This document shows positions 36,023 to 44,599 of a stretch of DNA of 64,000 nucleotides, in pieces. The stretch's first letter is position 1. Each line of letters begins with the position of its first letter. This DNA comes from Streptomyces lanatus. GTDB taxonomy: Bacteria; Actinomycetota; Actinomycetes; Streptomycetales; Streptomycetaceae. Under the pieces are notes generated by a model. It was not told the DNA's origin. It searched no databases and saw only the letters and a program-made list of their open reading frames with translations. The stretch covers positions 124,001 through 188,000 of the forward strand of contig NZ_BNBM01000005.1 of the NCBI RefSeq assembly GCF_014655715.1, written 5' to 3'. The position numbers were made by a program, and so were the translations under genes.

Positions 36023-36658
36023 TCAGATCCCCAGCTGCTTGCCCTCGTGCAGCTTGGCGATGGCGTCCTCGTCGCCGTCCAGCTCGACCTTGGCGGCGCT
36101 CTGCCGGCCGTAGGCGAACAGCAGCAGCTCCGACGGCTCGCCCGTCGCCGTGACGACCGGTGTGCCCTTGTGGGCCACCGCCGTCTGGCCGTCGGGGCGG
36201 CGCAGCACCAGGCCCGTGGGGGCGCTGCGGCCCATCAGCCGGGCGGAGCGCTCCAGGCGGGACCACAGGGCGTCCTGGAACACCGGGTCGAGTTCGCGGG
36301 GCGTCCAGTCCGGCTGGGCGCGGCGGACGTCCTCGGTGTGGACGTAGAACTCGATCGTGTTCGACGCCTCGTCGATCTGCTTGAGCTGGAAGGGCGAGAA
36401 ACGCGGCGGGCCGGTGCGGATGAGCTGGATCAGCTCCTCGTACGGCTTCGCCGCGAACTCCTCCATCGCCTTGTCCAGACGCGGCCCCAGCTGCTTGATC
36501 AGGATGCCGGCCGCGGCGTCCGGGCGGCGCTCGCGCACCACCACGTGCGCGGCCAGATCACGGGTCGTCCAGCCCTCGCAGAGGGTGGGGGCCTCGGGGC
36601 CCTCGGCCTCCAAGAGGTCGGCCAGAAGAAGTCGTTCACGCTTGGCGAAGGTCGACAT
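36023..36658 (-). CDS. TIGR03085-family (DinB/maleylpyruvate isomerase-like) protein
   Basis: 211 aa. The N-terminal four-helix part has the family pattern [41 protein letters not shown] (given here in parts) with the histidine of AAHV as a putative metal ligand; the second ligand region is [19 protein letters not shown]. The C-terminal part (residues ~150-211) is SCP2-like: [29 protein letters not shown]. This fold includes mycothiol-dependent enzymes, so a thiol-dependent role is possible. The longer frame to 36733 is rejected; ATG 36658 follows a -10-like TACGCT by six bases. Confidence 0.88.
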   Translation of the reverse strand: MSTFAKRERLLLADLLEAEGPEAPTLCEGWTTRDLAAHVVVRERRPDAAAGILIKQLGPRLDKAMEEFAAKPYEELIQLIRTGPPRFSPFQLKQIDEASNTIEFYVHTEDVRRAQPDWTPRELDPVFQDALWSRLERSARLMGRSAPTGLVLRRPDGQTAVAHKGTPVVTATGEPSELLLFAYGRQSAAKVELDGDEDAIAKLHEGKQLGI

Positions 36659-36664
36659 GCAGCC

Positions 36665-36670
36665 AGCGTA
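36665..36670 (-). promoter_or_regulatory. -10-like hexamer of the TIGR03085 gene
   Basis: Minus-strand TACGCT ends six bases before the ATG at 36658, as for the ArsR-type gene. Confidence 0.4.
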
Positions 36671-36728
36671 CGACCGCCCGTCAGGTCCGCCCAGTGGACG
36701 GTCACGGAGGGTTGTCAGTGGCAGGCGG

Positions 36729-36734
36729 CACAAT
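36729..36734 (+). promoter_or_regulatory. -10-like hexamer of hisI
   Basis: CACAAT lies seven bases before ATG 36742; there is no Shine-Dalgarno, so leaderless initiation is likely. Confidence 0.4.
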
Positions 36735-36741
36735 GGCAGGC

Positions 36742-37143
36742 ATGACCACGAGTACGCCCCGTCAGCCCAGCGAGCTGGACCCCGAGATCGCCGCGCGCCT
36801 CAAGCGCGGCGCGGACGGGCTCCTGCCCGCCATCGCCCAGCAGTACGACACCGGAGAGGTGCTGATGCTCGGCTGGATGGACGACGAGGCGCTGCACCGC
36901 ACCCTCACCACCGGCCGCTGCACCTACTGGTCGCGCAGCCGCCGGGAGTACTGGGTCAAGGGCGACACCTCCGGTCACTTCCAGTGGGTGAAGTCGGTCG
37001 CCTTGGACTGCGACGCCGACACCCTGCTCGTCAAGGTCGACCAGGTGGCCGCCGCCTGCCACACCGGCGCGCGGACCTGTTTCGACGCCGATGTGCTGCT
37101 CAAGGACGCCGTCGATGCCTGCGTACCCGGCTCGGATCAGTAG
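36742..37143 (+). CDS. hisI: Phosphoribosyl-AMP cyclohydrolase
   Basis: 133 aa zinc enzyme opening the adenine ring of PR-AMP at the third step of histidine synthesis. Conserved [22 protein letters not shown] and GDTSGH; the metal/active-site cysteines are Cys90 (LDCDADT), Cys106 (ACHTG) and Cys113. It is monofunctional; the HisE pyrophosphohydrolase domain is not fused. It sits away from the main his operon and directly before trpE, 11 bases apart. ATG 36742 is favoured over 36733 by the -10 spacing. Confidence 0.95.
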   Translation: MTTSTPRQPSELDPEIAARLKRGADGLLPAIAQQYDTGEVLMLGWMDDEALHRTLTTGRCTYWSRSRREYWVKGDTSGHFQWVKSVALDCDADTLLVKVDQVAAACHTGARTCFDADVLLKDAVDACVPGSDQ

Positions 37144-37146
37144 GGT
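37141..37146 (+). promoter_or_regulatory. -10-like hexamer of trpE overlapping the hisI stop codon
   Basis: TAGGGT begins at the hisI TAG and ends eight bases before the trpE ATG; trpE may thus have its own leaderless start in addition to read-through from hisI. Confidence 0.35.
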
Positions 37147-37154
37147 CGGCCGCC

Positions 37155-38639
37155 ATGGATCTCGAGACGTTCCGCAAGCTGGCCACCGACCGCCGCGTCA
37201 TCCCGGTCACTCGCAAGCTCCTCGCCGACGGTGACACCCCGGTCGCCCTCTACCGCAAGCTCGCCGCCGAGCGCCCCGGGACGTTCCTGCTGGAATCGGC
37301 GGAGAACGGCCGCTCCTGGTCCCGCTACTCCTTCGTGGGTGTCCGGTCCGCCGGGACACTCACCGAGCGCGACGGACAGGCCCACTGGCTCGGCGCCCCG
37401 CCCGTCGGCGTCCCCGTCGACGGCGACCCGCTCGCCGCCCTGCGTGCCACCATCGAGGCCCTGCACACGCCCCACCAGGAGGGCCTGCCGCCCTTCACCG
37501 GCGGCATGGTCGGCTACCTCGGCTACGACATCGTGCGCCGCCTGGAGAAGATCGGCCCCGGCGAGCGGGACGGCAGTAATCCGACAAGCGTGCCCGAGCT
37601 GACCATGCTGCTCACCAGCGACCTCGCCGTCATGGACCACTGGGAGGGCTCGGTCCTGCTGATCGCCAACGCGATCAACCACAATGACCTCGACACCGGC
37701 ATTGACGAGGCCTACGCCGACGCGGTGGCCCGCCTCGACGCCATGGAGGCCGACCTCTCCCGCGCGGTCGCCCAGCCCCCGGCCGTGCTGCCGCCCTCGG
37801 AGCTCCCCGAGTACACCGCCCTGTGGGGCGGCGAGGACTTCCAGGAGGCCGTCGAGGACATCAAGGAGCGCATCCGGGCCGGGGAAGCCTTCCAGGTCGT
37901 GCCTTCCCAGCGCTTCGAAACGCCGTGCACGGCAAGCGCGTTGGACGTGTACCGGGTGCTGCGGGCCACCAACCCGTCCCCGTACATGTATCTGTTCCGC
38001 TTCGACGGCTTCGACGTGGTCGGCTCGTCCCCCGAGGCCCTGGTGAAGGTCGAGGACGGCCGGGCCATGGTCCACCCCATCGCCGGCACCCGGTGGCGCG
38101 GGGCCACCCCGCAGGAGGACCAGGCCCTCGCCGACGAGCTGCTCGCCGACCCCAAGGAGCGCGCCGAGCATCTGATGCTGGTCGACCTGGGGCGCAACGA
38201 CCTGGGCAGGGTCTGCGAACCGGGCTCCGTCGAGGTCGTCGACTTCATGTCCGTCGAGCGCTACTCCCATGTGATGCACATCGTCTCGACGGTCACCGGA
38301 CGCGTGGCACCCGGCCGCACCGCCTTCGACGTCCTGACGGCCTGCTTCCCGGCCGGCACCCTCTCCGGCGCCCCGAAGCCCCGCGCGATGCAGATCATCG
38401 ACGAACTCGAACCGTCCAGGCGCGGGCTCTACGGCGGCTGCGTCGGCTACCTCGACTTCGCGGGCGACTCCGACACGGCCATCGCCATCCGTACCGCCCT
38501 GCTGCGGGGCGGCACGGCTTACGTCCAGGCCGGCGCCGGCATCGTCGCCGACTCGGACCCGGTCGCCGAGGACACCGAATGCCGGAACAAGGCGGCGGCG
38601 GTCCTGCGGGCGGTACACACGGCGAACCGGCTCAACTGA
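37155..38639 (+). CDS. trpE: Anthranilate synthase component I
   Basis: 494 aa chorismate-using enzyme of the first tryptophan step; it needs a TrpG partner, which is not in the window. The N-terminal part has the Trp-feedback motif LLES (FLLESAENGRSWSRYSF). The catalytic part has VVGSSPEALVKVEDG, HPIAGTRWRGATPQEDQ, LMLVDLGRNDLGRV and GAPKPRAMQIIDELEP, consistent with stand-alone TrpE rather than PabB or a TrpEG fusion. No leader peptide or attenuator is seen. Possible feedback inhibition by tryptophan through LLES. Confidence 0.95.
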   Translation: MDLETFRKLATDRRVIPVTRKLLADGDTPVALYRKLAAERPGTFLLESAENGRSWSRYSFVGVRSAGTLTERDGQAHWLGAPPVGVPVDGDPLAALRATIEALHTPHQEGLPPFTGGMVGYLGYDIVRRLEKIGPGERDGSNPTSVPELTMLLTSDLAVMDHWEGSVLLIANAINHNDLDTGIDEAYADAVARLDAMEADLSRAVAQPPAVLPPSELPEYTALWGGEDFQEAVEDIKERIRAGEAFQVVPSQRFETPCTASALDVYRVLRATNPSPYMYLFRFDGFDVVGSSPEALVKVEDGRAMVHPIAGTRWRGATPQEDQALADELLADPKERAEHLMLVDLGRNDLGRVCEPGSVEVVDFMSVERYSHVMHIVSTVTGRVAPGRTAFDVLTACFPAGTLSGAPKPRAMQIIDELEPSRRGLYGGCVGYLDFAGDSDTAIAIRTALLRGGTAYVQAGAGIVADSDPVAEDTECRNKAAAVLRAVHTANRLN

Positions 38640-38682
38640 GCCGGGGACACGGCCGTATGCGACCCGGCCGACCCCTCCATCC

Positions 38683-38712
38683 GAACCCCGGGTGACCGAT
38701 CGTCCGGGGTTC
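38683..38712 (+). terminator. trpE terminator candidate
   Basis: GAACCCCGG (38683-38691) pairs with CCGGGGTTC (38704-38712), 12-base loop. A second hairpin, CCGGCTC-n4-GAGCCGG (38627-38644), overlaps the trpE stop. Confidence 0.65.
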
Positions 38713-38716
38713 GGGT

Positions 38717-38722
38717 GATAGT
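38717..38722 (+). promoter_or_regulatory. -10-like hexamer before the 38730 gene
   Basis: GATAGT lies seven bases before GTG 38730. Confidence 0.25.
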
Positions 38723-38729
38723 GGAGTAC

Positions 38730-39362
38730 GTGACTGCTGTACCGCACCCCCGTTCCGAGGCCCCCGGTTCCGCCCGGGCCGGCCGTATGAGTCTCGCCCT
38801 CGCCCTGCTGTGCGGGGCCCTCGGCGCGGCCGTGGCGCTGCTCGCGACCCGGCAGCGCTGGTCGGAGGGCACCGTGACGGTGGCGGGCGGCCCGTTCCCC
38901 CTGACCGCCAAGGGCAGCGACGTCACCGGCGTCCCCGCCGCCCTGGCCATAGTGGGACTCGCCGCGCTCGTCGCCGTCTTCGCCGTCCGCCGCGCGGGCC
39001 GCTTCATGGTCGCCGGCCTGCTCGCGCTCTCCGGCGCCGGCACCGTCGCCGCCGCCCTCCTCGGCGCCTCCGACAGCGCCGCGCTCGACGAGAAGGCCGC
39101 CCAGGCCTCCGGCGACACCGCGGCCACCGTCGACGCCCTTACCCACACCGCCTGGCCGTATGTCGCGGTCGCCGGCGGCGCCCTGATCCTGCTCGCGGGA
39201 CTCCTGGCGCTGCGCTACGGCCGCCAGTGGCCCGGCATGTCCGGCCGCTACGAGCGCGGCGGCGCACCCCGCCCGCGCCGCCAGGCCCGGCCCACCGACC
39301 CCGACCGGCCCGAGGAACTCTGGAAGGCCCTCGACCGGGGCGAGGACCCCACGGGAGCCTGA
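38730..39362 (+). CDS. Trp-region conserved membrane protein (TIGR02234 type)
   Basis: 210 aa. Four hydrophobic segments (residues ~16-36, 62-82, 88-108, 140-162), with the periplasmic motif ATRQRWSEGTVTV after helix 1 and a basic C-terminal tail (RRQARPTDPDRPEELWKALDRGEDPT) found in the actinobacterial trp-operon-associated membrane family. The gene family nearly always lies beside trpE or trpC, but its role in tryptophan metabolism has not been established. The start at 38730 (38715 is an alternative) is uncertain. Confidence 0.82.
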   Translation: MTAVPHPRSEAPGSARAGRMSLALALLCGALGAAVALLATRQRWSEGTVTVAGGPFPLTAKGSDVTGVPAALAIVGLAALVAVFAVRRAGRFMVAGLLALSGAGTVAAALLGASDSAALDEKAAQASGDTAATVDALTHTAWPYVAVAGGALILLAGLLALRYGRQWPGMSGRYERGGAPRPRRQARPTDPDRPEELWKALDRGEDPTGA

Positions 39363-39474
39363 GCCGGGGCCACGCCGTGACCCCCGATCACCGCACGCGC
39401 ACGCGTGCGGGACAATGACAGCGAGCGACCGGCTCACCCACGTACGACACGTACACAGCAACGAGGAGCAAGCA

Positions 39475-39726
39475 ATGGCGGGCAGCAGCCACGGTCACAC
39501 CCCGGCCGCCTGGACCGGTGTCATGATCGCCTTCATCGGTTTCTGCGTCTCGGGCGCCTTCATGGTGATGGCCCAGCCCGCGGGCTTCTGGGCCGGCCTG
39601 GGCGTCGTGGTCCTCGGCGGCATCATCGGCTGGATCATGAGCCAGATGGGCATGGGCCAGCCCAAGGACGCCCACAAGGCGCTGCTCACGACCCAGGAGC
39701 GCGAGACCGCGAGCGTCGAGGGCTGA
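39475..39726 (+). CDS. HGxxPAAW-motif small membrane protein
   Basis: 83 aa. It begins MAGSSHGHTPAAWTGV, containing the HGxxPAAW motif that names the family, then two transmembrane helices (~residues 15-35 and 38-56) and a short cytosolic tail (KDAHKALLTTQERE). GAGGAG precedes ATG 39475. Consistently linked to the trp genes in Streptomyces as I recall; function unknown. It is followed by a strong terminator. Confidence 0.85.
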   Translation: MAGSSHGHTPAAWTGVMIAFIGFCVSGAFMVMAQPAGFWAGLGVVVLGGIIGWIMSQMGMGQPKDAHKALLTTQERETASVEG

Positions 39727-39743
39727 CAGCCGTACGACTTCGC

Positions 39744-39787
39744 TGAGGGGCGACCCGGCACCGATGGGTGCCAGGGGGCGCCCCTCA
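39744..39787 (+). terminator. Terminator after the HGxxPAAW gene
   Basis: TGAGGGGCG (39744-39752) pairs with CGCCCCTCA (39779-39787); a second helix, GGCACC with GGTGCC, stacks inside. It isolates the genes downstream of trpE from the DUF2752-trpC section. Confidence 0.8.
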
Positions 39788-39800
39788 CGCGTGTGCGGGG

Positions 39801-39806
39801 CACAAT
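39801..39806 (+). promoter_or_regulatory. -10-like hexamer before the DUF2752 gene
   Basis: CACAAT lies seven bases before GTG 39814, the same hexamer and spacing as at hisI. Confidence 0.4.
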
Positions 39807-39813
39807 GCATGAC

Positions 39814-40245
39814 GTGAACGCCGAGAGCCAGAGGGTGACACGCACCGGCACCGTGTGGGGGCGGCTGGCCGTCCCGGCGGGCCTGCTGGCGGCCGTGGCG
39901 GGCGCCTTCGCCTACGTCGGCACGGTGGACCCGAACGAACCCGGCCACTACCCCGCCTGCCCGCTCCTGCAGTACACCGGCATCTACTGCCCCGGCTGCG
40001 GGGGCCTGCGCAGCGCGCACGCCGTCGTCCACGGCGACTTCGCGGCCGCCCTCCAGGACAACGCGCTCGCCGTCGCCGGCTATGTACTCTTCGCCGTGGT
40101 GTGGACCGTCTGGGTGGTCCGCACGCTGCGCGGACGCCCGCTGAGGATCGAACCGGGTCCGGTGCAGCTGTGGTCCGGCGTCACGTTGCTGCTGGTCTTC
40201 ACGGTTGTCCGGAACCTGCCGTTCGGTGGCTGGCTCCATCCTTGA
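39814..40245 (+). CDS. DUF2752 membrane protein
   Basis: 143 aa with three transmembrane helices (~residues 18-38, 74-96, 108-130 from the GTG). The signature is [27 protein letters not shown] (quoted in part: [12 protein letters not shown]), placed between helices 1 and 2; the paired cysteines suggest metal or disulfide. Function unknown. GTG 39814 is preferred to ATG 39805 because the CACAAT hexamer would place the transcript start on it. Confidence 0.83.
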   Translation: MNAESQRVTRTGTVWGRLAVPAGLLAAVAGAFAYVGTVDPNEPGHYPACPLLQYTGIYCPGCGGLRSAHAVVHGDFAAALQDNALAVAGYVLFAVVWTVWVVRTLRGRPLRIEPGPVQLWSGVTLLLVFTVVRNLPFGGWLHP

Positions 40246-40265
40246 TCAACTTGTGTACGTCCAGT

Positions 40266-40317
40266 ATGGGGGCACCTCCCGCCCGAGCCATGCGAAGCTG
40301 GTTCGAGGGTGGGGGAG
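40266..40317. repeat. Dispersed hairpin repeat (TGGGGGCACCTCCC...GGGGGAG type) upstream of trpC
   Basis: TGGGGGCACCTCCC and the closing GTGGGGGAG flank a variable stem; the arms CTCCCGCCCGAGCCA and TGGTTCGAGGGTGGGGGAG can pair imperfectly. A copy in the opposite orientation lies before gltB (55166-55202). The rest of the 182-base gap before trpC holds a weak -10-like TACCAT at 40361-40366. Confidence 0.6.
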
Positions 40318-40427
40318 GGACCGGCGTCAACCGGATGCGGGGCTTACGCCCACCTCCGGATACCATCGCAGTGACCACCGGTTTCGTACCGCTTTCACAG
40401 CCCACCGTCTGGAAGGGGGCCGCTCGC

Positions 40428-41237
40428 GTGAGTGTGCTCGACGAGATCATCGACGGAGTCCGTGCCGACCTCGCGGAGCGGCAGGCGCGCGTCAGCCTCG
40501 ACGAGCTCAAGGAGCGCGCGGCGAAGGCTCCCGCGGCCAAGGACGGCGTGGCCGCCCTCCGGGGCGACGGCGTCAAGGTCATCTGTGAGGTCAAGCGCTC
40601 CAGCCCCTCCAAGGGCGCGCTGGCCGCGATCGCCGACCCGGCGGGGCTCGCCGCGGACTACGAGGCGGGCGGCGCGGCCGTCATCTCCGTCCTCACCGAA
40701 CAGCGCCGCTTCGGCGGCTCCCTCGCCGACCTGGAGGCCGTCCGCGCCCGCGTGGACATCCCGGTCCTGCGCAAGGACTTCATCGTCACCTCGTACCAGC
40801 TCTGGGAGGCCCGCGCGTACGGCGCCGACCTGGCCCTGCTGATCGTGGCGGCGCTGGACCAGCCCGCCCTGGAGTCGCTGATCGAGCGCGCGGTGTCCAT
40901 CGGCCTGACCCCCCTCGTGGAGGTCCACGACGAGGACGAGGTCGAGCGCGCGGTCGACGCCGGAGCCAAGGTCATCGGCATCAACGCCCGCAACCTCAAG
41001 ACCCTCGAGGTCGACCGCGGCACCTTCGAGCGCGTCGCCCCCGAGATCCCCGACAGCATCGTCAAGGTCGCCGAGTCCGGCGTCCGCGGCCCCCACGACC
41101 TCATCGCCTACGCCAACGCGGGCGCCGACGCGGTCCTGGTGGGCGAGTCCCTGGTGACGGGGAAGGACCCCAAGTCCGCGGTCTCCGACCTGGTGGCAGC
41201 GGGCGAACACCCGGCTCTTCGGCACGGCCGAGGCTGA
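40428..41237 (+). CDS. trpC: Indole-3-glycerol phosphate synthase
   Basis: 269 aa (beta/alpha)8 barrel that closes the indole ring from CdRP. Motifs: [13 protein letters not shown] (catalytic Lys/Glu), [24 protein letters not shown] (catalytic Lys), [22 protein letters not shown] and KVAESGVRG. Monofunctional, not fused to TrpF. GTG 40428 has GGAAGGGGG upstream. First gene of trpC-trpM-trpB-trpA; the PRA isomerase step in between is left to PriA. Confidence 0.97.
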   Translation: MSVLDEIIDGVRADLAERQARVSLDELKERAAKAPAAKDGVAALRGDGVKVICEVKRSSPSKGALAAIADPAGLAADYEAGGAAVISVLTEQRRFGGSLADLEAVRARVDIPVLRKDFIVTSYQLWEARAYGADLALLIVAALDQPALESLIERAVSIGLTPLVEVHDEDEVERAVDAGAKVIGINARNLKTLEVDRGTFERVAPEIPDSIVKVAESGVRGPHDLIAYANAGADAVLVGESLVTGKDPKSAVSDLVAAGEHPALRHGRG

Positions 41238-41245
41238 TCACCCGC

Positions 41246-41251
41246 TAGGCT
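41246..41251 (+). promoter_or_regulatory. -10-like hexamer of trpM
   Basis: TAGGCT ends eight bases before the trpM ATG; the 22-base trpC-trpM gap has no ribosome site, so trpM may be made from a leaderless transcript. Confidence 0.4.
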
Positions 41252-41259
41252 GACCAACG

Positions 41260-41427
41260 ATGACTCTCACGGTGACGACCACGGACAGGTACGCCCGCCT
41301 CGCGCGCGGCTGCCGCCCCCGTGGCTGCCGCGCGCCCGCACGCAGGGTGCACGGCCGCCGGGTTCGTTACGTCATCGGTGACGAGCCTGGGCAGGTAAAC
41401 GGCCGCCGATGGCAGCGCGCCCTTTAG
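41260..41427 (+). CDS. trpM: TrpM-like small basic protein between trpC and trpB
   Basis: A 55-aa frame, ATG 41260 to TAG 41425. It starts MTLTVTTTDRYARLARGC, continues with RPRGCRAPARRVHGRR and ends NGRRWQRAL, with 15 arginines. Position and character match trpX/trpM of S. coelicolor, a small ORF between trpC and trpB reported to modulate tryptophan synthesis and differentiation. The assignment rests on position, size and composition; I cannot align it from memory. The last codons and the stop lie in a hairpin that begins a dispersed repeat. No Shine-Dalgarno; a -10-like TAGGCT precedes it. Confidence 0.75.
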   Translation: MTLTVTTTDRYARLARGCRPRGCRAPARRVHGRRVRYVIGDEPGQVNGRRWQRAL

Positions 41428-41505
41428 GGGCGCGGGGCTGTATTTGATTTGCGGCTACCGCCGCGCGGGCGCGATCAGCCACTGACGGCCTGCAGCCAAC
41501 AGACA
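41416..41505. repeat. Dispersed Streptomyces repeat (AGGGGCGCGGGGCTGT type) overlapping the trpM stop
   Basis: It starts with the hairpin CGCGCCC-ttta-GGGGCGCG and continues GGGGCTGTATTTGATTTGC, GCGGCTACCGCCGCGCGGG and CGATCAGCCACTGACGG. I recognise this as a repeat found downstream of many Streptomyces genes. Here it supplies the trpM stop and separates trpM from trpB. A -10-like TAGTGT (41525-41530) follows, then a short leader with GTGAGG before trpB. Confidence 0.65.
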
Positions 41506-41564
41506 ACCCCGCCCCCACGGCGATTAGTGTCATTCTTCGCACGCACTCACCGTGAGGTACACGC

Positions 41565-42848
41565 ATGCCCAGCGACTTCTTCATCCCCGACCCGCAGGGT
41601 CAAGTCCCCACCCCCGAAGGCTACTTCGGCGCGTTCGGCGGCAAGTTCATCCCGGAGGCCCTCGTCGCCGCCGTGGACGAGGTGGCCGTCGAGTACGACA
41701 AGGCCAAGCACGACCCCGAGTTCGCCAAGGAACTGGACGACCTCCTGGTCAACTACACCGGCCGCCCCAGCTCCCTCACCGAGGTCCCCCGTTTCGCCGA
41801 ACACGCCGGTGGCGCCCGGATGTTCCTCAAGCGCGAGGACCTCAACCACACCGGCTCGCACAAGATCAACAACGTGCTCGGCCAGGCCCTGCTCACCAAG
41901 CGCATGGGCAAGACCCGGGTGATCGCCGAGACCGGCGCCGGTCAGCACGGCGTCGCGACGGCCACCGCCTGCGCCCTGTTCGGCCTCGACTGCACGATCT
42001 ACATGGGCGAGATCGACACCCAGCGCCAGGCCCTCAACGTGGCCCGGATGCGCATGCTGGGCGCCGAGGTCATCGCCGTGAAGTCGGGCAGCCGCACCCT
42101 GAAGGACGCCATCAACGAGGCGTTCCGCGACTGGGTCGCCAACGTCGACCACACCCACTACCTCTTCGGTACGGTCGCGGGACCGCACCCCTTCCCCGCC
42201 ATGGTCCGCGACTTCCACCGCGTGATCGGCGTCGAGACCCGCCGCCAGCTCCTGGAGCGCGCGGGACGCCTTCCCGACGCCGCGATCGCCTGTGTCGGCG
42301 GCGGCTCCAACGCCATCGGCCTCTTCCACGCCTTCATCCCCGACACGGACGTACGCCTCATCGGCTGCGAACCGGCGGGGCACGGCGTCGAGACCGGCGA
42401 GCACGCGGCGACGCTGACCGCCGGCGAGCCCGGCATCCTGCACGGCTCCCGTTCCTACGTCCTCCAGGACGACGAGGGCCAGATCACCGAGCCGTACTCG
42501 ATCTCGGCCGGTCTGGACTACCCCGGCATCGGCCCGGAGCACTCCTACCTCAAGGACTCCGGTCGCGGCGAGTACCGCGCGGTCACCGACGACGCGGCGA
42601 TGCAGGCCCTGCGTCTGCTGTCGCGCACCGAGGGCATCATCCCGGCGATCGAGAGCGCCCACGCGCTGGCCGGAGCCCTGGAGGTCGGCCGGGAACTCGG
42701 CAAGGACGGCCTGATCGTCGTCAACCTGTCCGGGCGCGGTGACAAGGACATGGACACGGCGGCCCGGTACTTCGGGCTGTACGACACCGACGCCGAGGTC
42801 GCGGCCAACGCCGCCGACATCGCCGAGATCGAGGGGGACGCCAAGTGA
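41565..42848 (+). CDS. trpB: Tryptophan synthase beta subunit
   Basis: 427 aa PLP enzyme that condenses indole with serine. The PLP lysine is Lys100 in [13 protein letters not shown]; other blocks are [46 protein letters not shown] and [10 protein letters not shown]. TrpB1 type by length and by its pairing with trpA. The start codon has GTGAGG upstream. Its TGA overlaps the trpA GTG. Confidence 0.97.
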   Translation: MPSDFFIPDPQGQVPTPEGYFGAFGGKFIPEALVAAVDEVAVEYDKAKHDPEFAKELDDLLVNYTGRPSSLTEVPRFAEHAGGARMFLKREDLNHTGSHKINNVLGQALLTKRMGKTRVIAETGAGQHGVATATACALFGLDCTIYMGEIDTQRQALNVARMRMLGAEVIAVKSGSRTLKDAINEAFRDWVANVDHTHYLFGTVAGPHPFPAMVRDFHRVIGVETRRQLLERAGRLPDAAIACVGGGSNAIGLFHAFIPDTDVRLIGCEPAGHGVETGEHAATLTAGEPGILHGSRSYVLQDDEGQITEPYSISAGLDYPGIGPEHSYLKDSGRGEYRAVTDDAAMQALRLLSRTEGIIPAIESAHALAGALEVGRELGKDGLIVVNLSGRGDKDMDTAARYFGLYDTDAEVAANAADIAEIEGDAK

Positions 42849-43663
42849 GCGGGAACATTCAGCTGCTGTCCAATACCCTCGCCGCCGCCAAGGCCGAGGG
42901 GCGTTCCGCGCTCATCGCCTACCTCCCGGCCGGGTTCCCGACCGTGGACGGCGGTATCGAGGCGATCAAGGCCGCGCTCGACGGCGGCGCGGACGTCGTG
43001 GAGGTCGGGCTGCCGCACAGTGACCCCGTCCTCGACGGCCCGGTCATCCAGACCGCCGACGACATCGCCCTGCGCGGCGGCGTCAAGATCGCGGACGTGA
43101 TGCGCACGGTCAAGGAGGCCCACGAGGCCACCGGCAAGCCGATCCTCGTCATGACGTACTGGAACCCCATCGACCGCTACGGCGTCGAGCGCTTCACCGC
43201 CGAGCTGGCGGAGGCGGGCGGCGCGGGCTGCATCCTGCCCGACCTGCCCGTCCAGGAGTCGGCGCTGTGGAGGGAGCACGCCGAGAAGCACGGCCTCGCG
43301 ACGGTCTTCGTCGTGGCGCCGAGCAGCAAGGACGAGCGGCTCGGGAAGATCACCGCGGCCGGCAGCGGCTTCGTCTACGCAGCCTCGCTGATGGGCGTCA
43401 CCGGCACCCGCGCGTCCGTGGGCGCGCAGGCGCAGGACCTGGTGGAGCGCACCCGGGCCACCGGCACCGACCTGCCCGTCTGTGTCGGCCTCGGTGTCTC
43501 CAACGCCGACCAGGCCGCCGAGGTGGCCGGCTTCGCCGACGGCGTGATCGTCGGCTCGGCCTTCGTCAAGCGGATGCTGGACGCGCCGGACGACGCGGCC
43601 GGCGTCGAGGCCGTGCGCGCGCTCGCCGGTGAGCTGGCGAAGGGCGTCCGCGGACAGGCGTAA
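42845..43663 (+). CDS. trpA: Tryptophan synthase alpha subunit
   Basis: 272 aa barrel that cleaves indole-3-glycerol phosphate and passes indole to TrpB. Catalytic Glu/Asp in [20 protein letters not shown]; phosphate-binding GVGVSN-equivalent [10 protein letters not shown] and the flexible loop [13 protein letters not shown] start coupled to the trpB stop. Last gene of the trp set, followed by a hairpin. Confidence 0.97.
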   Translation: MSGNIQLLSNTLAAAKAEGRSALIAYLPAGFPTVDGGIEAIKAALDGGADVVEVGLPHSDPVLDGPVIQTADDIALRGGVKIADVMRTVKEAHEATGKPILVMTYWNPIDRYGVERFTAELAEAGGAGCILPDLPVQESALWREHAEKHGLATVFVVAPSSKDERLGKITAAGSGFVYAASLMGVTGTRASVGAQAQDLVERTRATGTDLPVCVGLGVSNADQAAEVAGFADGVIVGSAFVKRMLDAPDDAAGVEAVRALAGELAKGVRGQA

Positions 43664-43708
43664 CCAGGCGGGATTTCATACAGGTCCCTCTTAAGGGTGG
43701 ACCTGGGG

Positions 43709-43735
43709 CCGGGGAGGCGCGCTGCGCCTCCCCGG
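43709..43735 (+). terminator. trp operon terminator
   Basis: Perfect 12-bp inverted repeat (43709-43720 with 43724-43735) with a 3-base loop. A weaker hairpin, CAGGTCC with GGACCTG (43681-43705), precedes it. It ends 15 bases before the dsbA-like GTG, so that gene's signals must be very close or depend on read-through. Confidence 0.8.
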
Positions 43736-43750
43736 TTCGTTCTGCGGGGT

Positions 43751-44524
43751 GTGAGCGAAAAGAATCGTGACGGAAAGCGGACCGCCCGTGAGCGGCTGGC
43801 GGTCGAGCGGGAGAAGCAGAAGGCCGCCGACAAGCGGCGCCGCGCGCTGATCGTGGGCGCGAGCGTCGTCTGCGTCCTCGGACTCGCGGCGGTGGTCGGA
43901 GTCGTCGCGGCCAACGCCGGCAAGGACGACAGCAGCGACGCCGGGCCGGTCGTCGGGCCCTCGGGGGCGCAGGGCAAGGACGGTCTCGCGATTCCGGTGG
44001 GCGAGCAGGGCGCCAAGTCGACGCTCACCGTCTGGGAGGACTTCCGCTGCCCGGCCTGCAAATCCTTCGAGGACGCCTACCGCCCGACGATCCATGAGCT
44101 GACGGACTCCGGCAAGCTCAAGGTCGAGTACCACCTGGCCACGATCATCGACGGCAACATGGGCGGCACCGGCTCGCGCAACGCGGCCAATGCCGCGGCC
44201 TGCGCCCAGGACGCCGGGAAGTTCCCGCAGTACCACGACGTGCTGTACCAGAACCAGCCGCAGGAGGTCGACGACGCCTTCGCCAAGAACAGCAAGCTCT
44301 TCGAGCTCGCGGCCAAGGTCAAGGGCCTGGACACCCCCGCCTTCCGCAAGTGCGTCGAGAACGGCACGCACAACAGCTGGGTGGAGAAGTCCAACGACGC
44401 TTTCAAGGCGGGCGGCTTCAGCGGTACACCCACGGTCCTGCTGAACGGCAAGAACATCTACCAGGACCAGACGATGACCCCGGCCAAGCTGAAGCAGATG
44501 GTCGAGGAGAACGCCAAGGCGTGA
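43751..44524 (+). CDS. Membrane-anchored DsbA-like thioredoxin-fold protein
   Basis: 257 aa. Basic N-terminus (SEKNRDGKRTARERLAVE), one transmembrane helix (~residues 35-55), then an extracytoplasmic Thioredoxin_4 domain with active site DFRCPACKSFED (CPAC) and cis-proline GFSGTPTVLLNG. A third and fourth cysteine (AACAQ, FRKCV) may form a structural disulfide. Paralogue of the CPVC protein at 12535. Located between trpA and lgt, so linked to envelope maturation genes. GTG 43751 is chosen; the 43697 frame would run through the terminator. Confidence 0.9.
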   Translation: MSEKNRDGKRTARERLAVEREKQKAADKRRRALIVGASVVCVLGLAAVVGVVAANAGKDDSSDAGPVVGPSGAQGKDGLAIPVGEQGAKSTLTVWEDFRCPACKSFEDAYRPTIHELTDSGKLKVEYHLATIIDGNMGGTGSRNAANAAACAQDAGKFPQYHDVLYQNQPQEVDDAFAKNSKLFELAAKVKGLDTPAFRKCVENGTHNSWVEKSNDAFKAGGFSGTPTVLLNGKNIYQDQTMTPAKLKQMVEENAKA

Positions 44525-44599
44525 GGCGCCGCCTGTTATGGACCCGTAGCCGGGCCGCCCGACATCGGTGCCGCCCGGCAGGGTAGCGTCGACCTTGCC

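Noticed and set aside
43681-43735. Attenuator for a downstream gene
   Set aside because: The two hairpins do not overlap as alternatives and there is no leader peptide; they are better read as the trp operon terminator.
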